From Methanocella_A sp964548585 (GTDB taxonomy: Archaea > Halobacteriota > Methanocellia > Methanocellales > Methanocellaceae), in contig CAZJRS010000004.1 of the NCBI GenBank assembly GCA_964548585.1, positions 1 through 64,000 of the forward strand: a DNA stretch of 64,000 bases, read 5' to 3'. How positions within the stretch are numbered: position 1 is the first letter of the stretch; each line of letters starts with the position of its first letter. A program made the translations under genes and the position numbers. A model generated the notes under the pieces. That model ran no database searches. It was given only the letters and a program-made list of their open reading frames with translations, and was not told where the DNA came from. This document shows positions 32,860 through 41,603 of the stretch, one piece after another.

Positions 32860-35231
32860 AAATCGCCGTAGTAGGGCCTAGCCCTGTTCCTTTCGGCATC
32901 GGGGGCATGGAAAAATTGATCCATGATATCGTGGAGCACATCAACTCTTCGACGTCACATCAGGCAGAGCTGATCAAGCTCCCGTCTCGTGAAGGGGGCT
33001 TCTGGGATCTCATTGACTCTTACCGTAAGTTTTACGGCCTGGACCTGTCGCACTTTGATCTGGTGATATCGACCAAATACCCAGCCTGGATGGTCCGGCA
33101 CGATAACCATGTCCTCTACATGGTACACAAGCTTCGGGGTCTGTATGACACTTATCACCTGATGAACCTTCCAGAGTCAGTCGATTCAAAAAACAAGCAC
33201 ACACTGAGGTTGCTGGGCTTTATCGAAGCCACCTTGGATAGCCCGGATATCGACCGACTATGGGCTGAGCTCGATGAATACCGATCGCACAGCGCTGAGG
33301 TACCGGCGGCAGATCTGGCGTTCCCCGGCCCACTGATCAAGAAGATCGTGCACTATATGGATAGTTATGCGCTGGATTCGGGGAGAATTCAACGCTACAG
33401 CACCATGTCTAGGACCGTTTCTCAAAGGAAAGATTATTTCCCGAAAGGCGTTCAGGTATCGATAGCTTACCCTCCTCCCGCCAACGATCTGACCGGCGAG
33501 ATCGAGTTCGGGGATTACTTTTTCACTGTCTCGAGGCTAGATAATGCCAAGCGCGTTAAGCTGATCATAGAAGCGATGAAGACGTTTAAGGGTAAAAATA
33601 AGTTGATCATCGCAGGTACAGGGCCTGATGAAGACCTTTTAAAAGAACAGGCCTCCGGTGACGATCGTATCGTCTTTACCGGTTATTGTTCTGACGAAGC
33701 AGTAGCACACTACTATAATGGCTGTATGGCGGTTGTCTATGTGCCATTCGAAGAAGATTATGGCTACGTAACCGTCGAGGCATTATTACGAGGAAAACCT
33801 GTTATAACCTGCAACGATTCCGGAGGCACAACTGAATTTATCGTCTCGGGGGAGAACGGGCTTGTCGTACCTCCAGACCCTGCGGCCATCGGAGAGGCTT
33901 TGGAATGCCTTGCGAAAAATCGGGAAGCGGCTTTTGCAATGGGTGCTAAAGGTCAGGAACAGGTACAAGATATAACTTGGGATCGCTTTCTAAATACTCT
34001 CCTTCCGGAAAGGGGTGTAATCAAAACTCCCCGCGGACCCCAAAAAAGTAAAAAGATCCTGGTCACATCTACATTCCCCGTATACCCTCCGAGAGGCGGT
34101 GGGCAGACCCGGATCTTCAACCTGTATAAACAGGTAGCCCGACAGTACGATGTCACGATACTGTCTTTTACGAATCCAGATCAACCCCCCTTCAAGGCAG
34201 TGATCGCTCCCGGGCTCCGGGAGATCAGGTTTCCCAAAAGCATCAGGCACCAGGAAGAAGAGCGGAAACTCGAAAAGGATCTGGGAGTACCAATCACCGA
34301 TGTAGCCATGCCCTTGATATCACGGCACACACCCGAATACGGAGAAACTTTGCGAAAGCTGGCTATCGATACCGATGTAGTTATTATTTCTCATCCGTAC
34401 CTTTACGATGAAGTCGCCAGGGTCGAGAAAGCTCCAACCATTATCTATGAAGCCCATAACGTGGAATACGACCTCAAGTCAAAGGTCCTCCCCGCATCGG
34501 CCAAAAAGCTACTGGACGAAGTGTACCGAGTCGAGAAAGCCTGTTGCGAGCGCAGTAACTTAATTATGACCTGCCTGCCAGAAGATTCAAAACGCCTGAG
34601 CGAACTATACACCGTAGATCCGGCCAAGTTCATCGAAGTGCCAAACGGGGTTGACGTAGGCTGCGTACAATTCGTTTCGGCGGAAGAACGACAGATCAAC
34701 AAACGCTCCCTGGGCCTTGAGGGCGAGTTTCTGGCTTTGTTCATGGGCAGCTGGCATCCCCCGAATCTCGAGGCTTGCGAGGAGATCTTCAAGATGGCTA
34801 ACGATCTGCCTGACATTAAATTTTTATTGCTCGGCAGCCAGTGCACAGCGTTTAAAGATCGGCAGCTACCCTCGAACGTCGGATTACTCGGGGTCGTCGA
34901 TGATCTCCAGAAAAATTTCATCTTTGGCCTTGTGGATGTTGCCTTGAACCCAATGCGCTCCGGGTCAGGTACTAACCTGAAAATGTTCGACTATATCGCT
35001 GCAGGAATACCTGTAATAACCACCTGGTTTGGCGCAAGAGGCCTGGGCCTTGAAGGTGACAGTCTACATATCCACGATGACCTGGAGGAGATGGAGAACG
35101 AACTGGTCGTATTATCCAGAAATACAAGTGATCACTCGGCGGAGTTGAATGCTTATAACTCCATCCGGTCCAGATTTGACTGGAGTGTTATTGCAAGCGA
35201 GTTTCTAAAAAAAATGCGAGAGATCTTATGA
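32856..35231 (+). CDS. Fusion of two family 4 glycosyltransferases
   Basis: 791 residues. Domain 1 (about 1-385) has the GGMEKLIHDIVEH loop and donor motif FEEDYGYVTVEALLRGKPVIT. Domain 2 (about 395-791) restarts with KKILVTSTFPVYPPRGGGQT and has donor motif RSGSGTNLKMFDYIAAGIPVIT. Domain 1 is related to the gene at 31663; domain 2 belongs to a different GT4 subgroup. Two linked active sites suggest consecutive additions or synthesis of a disaccharide repeat. Both donor motifs appear intact. Confidence 0.9.
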   Translation: MKIAVVGPSPVPFGIGGMEKLIHDIVEHINSSTSHQAELIKLPSREGGFWDLIDSYRKFYGLDLSHFDLVISTKYPAWMVRHDNHVLYMVHKLRGLYDTYHLMNLPESVDSKNKHTLRLLGFIEATLDSPDIDRLWAELDEYRSHSAEVPAADLAFPGPLIKKIVHYMDSYALDSGRIQRYSTMSRTVSQRKDYFPKGVQVSIAYPPPANDLTGEIEFGDYFFTVSRLDNAKRVKLIIEAMKTFKGKNKLIIAGTGPDEDLLKEQASGDDRIVFTGYCSDEAVAHYYNGCMAVVYVPFEEDYGYVTVEALLRGKPVITCNDSGGTTEFIVSGENGLVVPPDPAAIGEALECLAKNREAAFAMGAKGQEQVQDITWDRFLNTLLPERGVIKTPRGPQKSKKILVTSTFPVYPPRGGGQTRIFNLYKQVARQYDVTILSFTNPDQPPFKAVIAPGLREIRFPKSIRHQEEERKLEKDLGVPITDVAMPLISRHTPEYGETLRKLAIDTDVVIISHPYLYDEVARVEKAPTIIYEAHNVEYDLKSKVLPASAKKLLDEVYRVEKACCERSNLIMTCLPEDSKRLSELYTVDPAKFIEVPNGVDVGCVQFVSAEERQINKRSLGLEGEFLALFMGSWHPPNLEACEEIFKMANDLPDIKFLLLGSQCTAFKDRQLPSNVGLLGVVDDLQKNFIFGLVDVALNPMRSGSGTNLKMFDYIAAGIPVITTWFGARGLGLEGDSLHIHDDLEEMENELVVLSRNTSDHSAELNAYNSIRSRFDWSVIASEFLKKMREIL

Positions 35232-35312
35232 GCCAGATTACGAATCTGGCTATCGCGAATTATTTAATAAAAGATATCACTATCAGTATACTATCAAGGT
35301 GAAGGCATAACT

Positions 35313-36167
35313 ATGGCATATGAATATATACCGACAATCCGATCCGATGATTTTGAATCCTGCGTAAAAAGCATCGAGCATCCGACTGTCATCGGGAGTA
35401 TAAATAATGGTACTTATAGCACCATCGCAGAAATCATCAATACTTTTCAGGAAGGCGGATATCTGGTAAAACAGGTGGCTGTACAACCTGAAGCCTACTT
35501 AAAATATCTGTCTGATGCAGGGTATCGATCACTGTATCCCGAATACTACCGGGATAACTTCTGTGAAAAAACCTTGGAACACTTTTTGGCTGCGCTAAGC
35601 CTGAACCTTACCGAAGATGATGTATTCATCGATGTGGCCAGTGAACATTCCCCGATCCCCGAGATCTATAAAAGGTTGTATAAAGTAACGAGTTATCGCC
35701 AGGATATCATGTATCCCGCAGGCATTAATGGTGATACGATCGGTGGCGATGCCTGTAATATGCCTATACCGGATAACTTTGCCGATAAGTTGGCGCTGAC
35801 CTGCTCGTTGGAGCATTTTGAGCGGGACGCTGACTCAGGGTTAATCCAGGAGTTTAACCGAATATTGAAACCCGGTGGCATCGCTTATATCGTGCCCTTC
35901 TATCTTTACAATAAACCAGCCGTACAGACTGACCCGCTCATTAGTGTGCCTAATAATGTCGTCTTCGACCGAGATGCAACTGTGTATTGCAGCAAAGGGT
36001 GGGGCAACAGACACGGGCGTTTCTATAGCCTTAAATCGTTCCAGGAACGGATAGTACCATATCTGGGAGATCTCCAGCCTGAGGTCCAGTACATCCTCAA
36101 TACTCAGGAAATCGATCAGTCCTGCTACTGTCGGTTTGCGCTTAAACTGACCAAACCTCGCCAGTGA
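35313..36167 (+). CDS. SAM-dependent methyltransferase, class I-like
   Basis: 284 residues. The core motif I region is degenerate (DDVFIDVASEHSPIPEIY). The motif IV/V region is clear (LALTCSLEHFERD, then FNRILKPGGIAYIVPFY). The N-terminal ~90 residues are extra. It lies 81 bases after the double glycosyltransferase in the same direction and probably modifies a sugar of the same glycan. The weak glycine-rich loop leaves open a non-methyltransferase role. Confidence 0.75.
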   Translation: MAYEYIPTIRSDDFESCVKSIEHPTVIGSINNGTYSTIAEIINTFQEGGYLVKQVAVQPEAYLKYLSDAGYRSLYPEYYRDNFCEKTLEHFLAALSLNLTEDDVFIDVASEHSPIPEIYKRLYKVTSYRQDIMYPAGINGDTIGGDACNMPIPDNFADKLALTCSLEHFERDADSGLIQEFNRILKPGGIAYIVPFYLYNKPAVQTDPLISVPNNVVFDRDATVYCSKGWGNRHGRFYSLKSFQERIVPYLGDLQPEVQYILNTQEIDQSCYCRFALKLTKPRQ

Positions 36168-36226
36168 GCACACATTAGCTCTATTAGGTGTCTGGACATC
36201 AATCTGATATCAGGGAAGGTGTTTGA

Positions 36227-37584
36227 TTGAATTACCCCATAAAAAAACTTTGCTGCCCAAAATGCCATAATAAGCTTACGTATGACAAAGAGAAAGAAAC
36301 TCTTTTCTGCGCTAGCGATTGTATTACCTACCCGATAATAGATGGCGTTCCCTTAATGTATATAGAAAACAAAAAGTACCTGTCTCAGATGGGCTGCGGC
36401 ACTTTGCTCAACCCCCTTTCTTCCTTCAGTTTGTCCAAGCAATCCAAGGAGATACTACTCAGGCTGGGTATACAGAAACCCGGCAAGTCCGACGTCGATC
36501 TTATTAACCGATTGCTCATCGAGGCGGATCTAATCCGGAAAGAAGGCTCTGCCCCTGAAATCGGATGTTTCGAGGACCGTTTTGGCATTTCGAGGACAAA
36601 ACCACTTCCTCAAAGAAAAGGTTGGCCTATGGTAAAGAAGGGTGACGTCAGTGTCCAACTTTCCTTTATCAGTCATAATTTTCCTCGCGAGATACCAGAA
36701 GGCTGCGAGTCTTCGTTTAACGTTCGCATTAAGAATAAGGGAGATATGCCATTGGATAATACGAAGGTCGTCATGGCGTATCAGGTATTTAAAAATGGTG
36801 ACTACGTCCGGGATGGTCCAAGGACGTCATTGCCCATAAGTTTACTTCCCGGCCGGGAGCTAAGCTTGCCTCTTGTATTTGAGACCACTAATCTCTCTCC
36901 GGGGGAATATCGATTTGAGGTAGGGGCGCTAATCGAGCATGTGAAATGGTTTCCCGACCGAGTGGGGATTGATCTTATCATCATGAAAAGATCTACCCCC
37001 ATCGATATAACTACTAATCTGTCACCTTCCTCTGATTACTCCGACCAGCATATATATAGTAATATATGGCTCGAAAAGATGCTTAAAGTCCATTCGATCA
37101 TGCCCCGGGATTGCCTGGAAATCGGCTGCGGTTGCTCTCCTCAAAACCCGGCCTTTCTCAGCAGCGCAGAATCACTAATCTGTATGGATATTTCCCATTT
37201 GCTGGCACGGCTTGGCTATTATATACATAAAAATCACTATGGGACAAAGTGCCGTTTTATTTCTGGGGACGCCCTCAGCATGCCCTTGACGATAATAGCT
37301 TTAACCTGGTAACCATGTATGCCACGCTCCACCACTTCTCAGATCCACACCGCTTGATAAGCGAACTGATCAGGATCACGGATAACGGGGGTGCTATCGT
37401 AATTATGTGCGAGCCGTGGGGTAGTGACCTGTCCTATGCAGTCAAAGATCTGGAAGCAGGTATCGACGAAAAAACGTACTCACTTGAAGAGTACGATTAC
37501 ATGTTTAACCGTGAAGGCTGCGTTGTTCGAGAGATCCATCTGGATGGTGGTTCGCTAAACCTGATCGTGACAATATGTAAATAA
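36227..37584 (+). pseudogene. Frameshifted methyltransferase with Trm112-like and Ig-like domains
   Basis: A TTG start at 36227 after GGGAAGGTG opens a frame that runs to a stop at 37310-37312. The rest of the protein continues in another frame to 37584. The join is at 37286-37287. CCC TTG ACG is read where one extra T would give CCC TTT GAC GAT, restoring MPFDDNSFNLV, the normal motif of a methyltransferase. Domains: N-terminal zinc ribbon (CCPKC ... FCASDC, about 8-33, Trm112-like); a beta-sandwich at about 140-260; and a methyltransferase with DCLEIGCGCSP from about 290, then YATLHHFSDPHRL after the shift. About 452 residues when repaired. It is either a recent one-base deletion or a sequencing error. 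Confidence 0.85.
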
Positions 37585-37587
37585 AGG

Positions 37588-37600
37588 AGACCTTCGGTCT
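37588..37600 (+). terminator. Short hairpin after the frameshifted methyltransferase
   Basis: AGACC TTC GGTCT lies directly after the stop at 37584. It may stabilise the 3' end of the long + strand glycan operon. No long T-run follows. Confidence 0.35.
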
Positions 37601-37737
37601 GAGATTATCGTTCAGTGTGAAAATGTAAACATATCGAGTGATGATACTAAGCTTATCATTATCTCTCCTTTAACTACCGAAAGATAGTTAATATAAAATG
37701 ATAAGAACAATACTTCAATGCCTTTCGAGATCACTTC

Positions 37738-39672
37738 ATGAAGAGATTGTCACGCTTTTTAAACAGTAATCCAGAAATCTACTTACTCATTCCTGTCATC
37801 CTTCTAGTTAGCTTGTTTCTGACCCCACTATTAGGGAGTGGATATACGAATGATGACTCATTTTCATCATTGCTAAAGGGGACTTTACAGGAAAATGAAA
37901 TCGGGCTAATCGATTATATCCTAAATCAGATCATGTACTGGATGACCAGTAGCGGACGCATTTTTCTGTTGACCAGTTACGTTGATCTCGTTCAATATAT
38001 CTTTGATAACTTGCTTATATATAAAATTTCTATTTTATTATTTATTATACTTGATCTCTTAGCGTTCGCTTATTTTGTCACTCAGTTAACCGGATCAAAG
38101 AACCTTGGCATTATGGCCATACTTTTAACGCCGGCAATTTTTCAGTTTAGACTATACCATGACCCTATAATGGGCTATTCGATGATACTCGAATTCATAT
38201 TCATGCTGACCATTCTCTCATTGATCTTTCTCAAGAAATTCCTTGTCAGCGGTAAGAGAGTAGATCTCGGCTTAAGTTTTGTTACATATCTAATATGTTT
38301 ACTAAATTATGAGATATCTTATGTCTTTTTCCTGCTGCATTTCATTATATTGTATTTTAACCGTGGGAGCCGCACAATACGAAGCACTGTAATAGTTGCT
38401 TCCCTATTCCTCACTGCACCAGTGGTGCTTTCCGGGCTCAACTTTCTAATACGCATCTATTACCGAGTGCCTCTTTCAGGTAATTCATCTGCCTATTCTT
38501 TGAACCTCAACCCTGGAGTGTTTACGATCACGCTTCTCAAGCAGTGTGTTGCAGCACTCCCACTGAGCTATTACTTCCTGGACCCGAATAATGTATTTCA
38601 AGGCGCTGCCAACCATATCATCAGCGGATTTTCCGCTGAGCTGTTCTTAATCGGTACTGGAATCCTCGTGCTCTTCATACTATTGGGGATTAAGGTTTCT
38701 AGGGACATTAAATGCACAAAAGCAGATCCACGCATCAGTGAGATCGGTTTGCTAGGTTTTGCTATGCTGGTTTTACCTGGGGTGATGATATCCCTTTCTC
38801 CGAAGTACCAGTCAGAGATATTGTGGGGATGGGGGTATTTACCGGTCTACATTTCCTACTTCGGTTTAATCCTGATTTTAGTTGCTACTGCTATATTAGC
38901 CTGCAAAAGGGCTGGAAAAGTTTCCGGTAACTTGGCGGTTATCCTGCTCATCGCAATAATGCTAATTGCGGCTGTTAGCGTCCTGAACTACTGGAACAAT
39001 TCCAATATTGTAGAAAGATCGAATCTGATGTGGCTCTACCCCCGAAATATTGCTGAAAACGCTATGGGCAACGGGGTTATGAGTACAATCACCGATGGTT
39101 CGATTCTTCTTGTCAACAGTAACTACCCGTGGGATCAAAAGGAATTCTATTTACTTAATTCCGGTAAAAAGTTCTTGTATGTCGGTACAAAGGGCCCGTT
39201 GAGGTACGTGGGTGGTGAAGGATATCAACCGGATAAGCTTCCTGCCGATGCCCTGATATCTAAAAATGGGGATACCTGGAACTATGGGATGAATGCTAGC
39301 GATAGCGTATATTATTTCAATTACTATTCTTATTCTATAAGTAACGGATATGCATTCCTCTCAAAGGTTAATAACCTTTCAGTTTCCAATAATACTATCA
39401 CTGCGGTAAGCTCTACTGCGGTGTATCTGTTTATCCGTACACCATACGATCTCCATAGGGACGACCCCCATCAGAACCCCTGGACGATTAACGTTAATGG
39501 GTTCACCTATGGAAATGTAAGTAGGTCTACCGATCAATATTTCACAGTTGACAAAGATCAGTTGACCTTGTTAGCCTCAGGAGAAAACTGGAAGTTGTAT
39601 AAATTATCGATCGACGGAAAAGAAATAGCTGTAAATTCCCTTTCTGTCGCTATTTCACCTGCTTCTCCCTAA
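37738..39672 (+). CDS. Polytopic membrane protein, glycosyltransferase-C-like
   Basis: 644 residues. About eleven hydrophobic helices fill residues 15-430, and an extracytoplasmic C-terminal domain of about 200 residues follows. An early acidic loop between helices (GYTNDDSFSS) resembles the catalytic first-loop Asp motif of GT-C enzymes that use dolichyl-phosphate sugars. No close family is recognised. It is AT-richer than its neighbours. It has its own AT-rich upstream region (37680-37735), and its last 23 bases overlap the convergent ddhC gene. Confidence 0.65.
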   Translation: MKRLSRFLNSNPEIYLLIPVILLVSLFLTPLLGSGYTNDDSFSSLLKGTLQENEIGLIDYILNQIMYWMTSSGRIFLLTSYVDLVQYIFDNLLIYKISILLFIILDLLAFAYFVTQLTGSKNLGIMAILLTPAIFQFRLYHDPIMGYSMILEFIFMLTILSLIFLKKFLVSGKRVDLGLSFVTYLICLLNYEISYVFFLLHFIILYFNRGSRTIRSTVIVASLFLTAPVVLSGLNFLIRIYYRVPLSGNSSAYSLNLNPGVFTITLLKQCVAALPLSYYFLDPNNVFQGAANHIISGFSAELFLIGTGILVLFILLGIKVSRDIKCTKADPRISEIGLLGFAMLVLPGVMISLSPKYQSEILWGWGYLPVYISYFGLILILVATAILACKRAGKVSGNLAVILLIAIMLIAAVSVLNYWNNSNIVERSNLMWLYPRNIAENAMGNGVMSTITDGSILLVNSNYPWDQKEFYLLNSGKKFLYVGTKGPLRYVGGEGYQPDKLPADALISKNGDTWNYGMNASDSVYYFNYYSYSISNGYAFLSKVNNLSVSNNTITAVSSTAVYLFIRTPYDLHRDDPHQNPWTINVNGFTYGNVSRSTDQYFTVDKDQLTLLASGENWKLYKLSIDGKEIAVNSLSVAISPASP

Positions 39673-40987
39673 GCGGGTTAATTGACATCATAAACTCCTC
39701 AAACTTTGAAATGACCTGTTCGATCATAGATCTGGTGAGTCCAGGATAAACGCCTATCCAGAACAGGTTGTTCATGACAAGATCTGTATTGGTCAGATCA
39801 CCGACCTGTCGGTACTGTATATCTGCAAATGCCGGCTGTTTCAATAAGTTTCCGCCGAACAGCATTCTTGTCGCGATCTTATTATCCTCTAAGAATGTTA
39901 CTATGTCTGCTCTGGTGAATGGGGCGGTTTCCTTTACGATGATGGGGAAGCCGAACCAGCTCGGGTCTGACCTTGGAGTTGCGTGGGGCATTAAAAAATA
40001 CTCTTCGTATTTTTTAAGTCCTTCGTAGATCTTGCAGAAATTTTCTTTTCTTGCCTCGATGAACCGCGGCAGTTTTTTTAGCTGTGCGACGCCTATTGCT
40101 GCCTGCATGTCCGTCACTTTCAGGTTATATCCTATGTGTGAGTAGGTGTACTTGTGATCGTACCCATAGGGCAGTCCGCCCAGTTGCCAGTCAAACCGTT
40201 TTTTGCAACTGTTATCCTGGCCCGGGTCGCACCAGCAATCCCTGCCCCAGTCTCTGAATGAGAGGATGATCTTTTTTAGAGTAAAATCATCTGTGAGCAG
40301 GGCTCCACCTTCACCCATTGTCATGTGATGTGCAGGGTAGAAGCTGAAAGTCGAAATGTGGCCAAAAGTGCCTGTATATTTTCCTTTATACTTTGATCCG
40401 AGGGCGTCACAGTTATCCTCGACGAACCAGAGTCCATGATCTTCGACAACATCCATTATTGTCTTGATATCAGCCGGATTACCGAGCGTGTGGGGCACGA
40501 TGATAGCTTTTGTTTTCTTTGATACCGCTTCAGGAAGTTTGGCTGTCTGGATGTTATATGTACCCGTCTCGACATCAATAAACACCGGCTTTAGGTTATT
40601 TTGGATGATGGGGCTTAACGTTGTTGGGAAGCCACATGCTGTTGTAATTACTTCGTCGCCGGGTTGAAGTCTTTTTACGCCCAGCTTATAGGACGTTAAT
40701 GCTGATACGGCTAACAGGTTAGCAGATGAGCCTGAATTGGTCAGCAGGCAATGCTTCATGCCCATGAACGCAGCAAACTCTTCCTCGAACTGTTTTGCGA
40801 ATCTGCCTGCAGTCAGCCAGAAGTCCAGAGACGAGTCGATCAGAGCACACATCTCATCCTGGTCGTAGACTCTTCCGGCATAGCTGATCGGGGTCTTGCC
40901 TGGCTCGAAGTGTTCATTTGCTTTTCGAGTCTGATAAAGCTCACGAACCTTCTCGAGGATCTCTTCCCTAATCATCTTTTCATCCAT
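39650..40987 (-). CDS. ddhC: CDP-4-keto-6-deoxyglucose 3-dehydratase (E1, RfbH/DdhC family)
   Basis: PMP-dependent iron-sulfur enzyme removing the C3 hydroxyl in CDP-3,6-dideoxyhexose synthesis. 445 residues, the normal length. Two diagnostic features are visible. The usual PLP lysine is replaced by histidine (His220 in SFYPAHHMTMGEGG). The cysteine pattern C-x57-C-x-C-x7-C at 193, 251, 253 and 261 is that of the [2Fe-2S] site of E1. It is the last gene of the - strand CDP-sugar set. The partner reductase (E3, ddhD/ascD) is not in the window. Confidence 0.93.
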   Translation of the reverse strand: MDEKMIREEILEKVRELYQTRKANEHFEPGKTPISYAGRVYDQDEMCALIDSSLDFWLTAGRFAKQFEEEFAAFMGMKHCLLTNSGSSANLLAVSALTSYKLGVKRLQPGDEVITTACGFPTTLSPIIQNNLKPVFIDVETGTYNIQTAKLPEAVSKKTKAIIVPHTLGNPADIKTIMDVVEDHGLWFVEDNCDALGSKYKGKYTGTFGHISTFSFYPAHHMTMGEGGALLTDDFTLKKIILSFRDWGRDCWCDPGQDNSCKKRFDWQLGGLPYGYDHKYTYSHIGYNLKVTDMQAAIGVAQLKKLPRFIEARKENFCKIYEGLKKYEEYFLMPHATPRSDPSWFGFPIIVKETAPFTRADIVTFLEDNKIATRMLFGGNLLKQPAFADIQYRQVGDLTNTDLVMNNLFWIGVYPGLTRSMIEQVISKFEEFMMSINPLREKQVK

Positions 40988-41169
40988 AAGTACACCTCAA
41001 AGTACCGGGCCAGGCTCTTTTTCCGCAATCTGGCAAAGCAGCTATCTAGCCATTTCTTACCTATTATTTATAGCTTACCCGGAATCGTTCGAGCCTAAAA
41101 ATTTTATCCAGGCAATGCCCTATAGTTCCCGGTTGCTAACTATCCTGATATTTTTTAATTCTACGAAAG
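40988..41169. other. Spacer between gtrA-like gene and ddhC
   Basis: 182 bases with AT-rich stretches; a separate promoter for ddhC is possible. Nothing else is recognised. Confidence 0.3.
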
Positions 41170-41601
41170 TCAGTCTGATAGAGTTTTTTTTTCTAGAGCC
41201 CTGAAGCTCCAGTACTTGTGCCCAAAATAGCTGATAATCGTCACTGTGGGTAGCACAATTAATTGACCAAGGCGGGGATCGACTTTCAGGTAGTCCACAA
41301 GTATGCTAAGTATCGCGATGTTTACCATTAAGACTACCAGGTAAACCAGGTTGAACTTTATCAACTCACGTAGGTGGTTTTTCTGTGTCCTGAACGTCCA
41401 ATATTTATTCCATAAGAAGCTGTTTGTCACTCCTATTATATGGGCTATGATCAATGCGATAATGTAGTAGAAGAAATATGAGAGGATAAAAAAGGCTCCG
41501 TAGCCTACGATTGTATTCATGATGCCCACAAGTATGAACTTCAGAGGCTTCATTAGATCCTGTTTCTCTATCCTGTTAGTAATAGATCTTTTTTTTGCCA
41601 A
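41170..41601 (-). CDS. GtrA-like four-helix membrane protein
   Basis: 143 residues with four membrane helices and the family features KFILVGIMNTIVGYG in helix 1 and FLWNKYWTFR between helices 2 and 3. GtrA proteins are thought to flip polyprenyl-phosphate-linked sugars across the membrane and work with a GT2 glycosyltransferase such as the one at 44344-45276. The gene starts two bases after the ThDP-enzyme stop, in the same operon. Confidence 0.9.
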   Translation of the reverse strand: MAKKRSITNRIEKQDLMKPLKFILVGIMNTIVGYGAFFILSYFFYYIIALIIAHIIGVTNSFLWNKYWTFRTQKNHLRELIKFNLVYLVVLMVNIAILSILVDYLKVDPRLGQLIVLPTVTIISYFGHKYWSFRALEKKTLSD

Positions 41602-41603
41602 TT

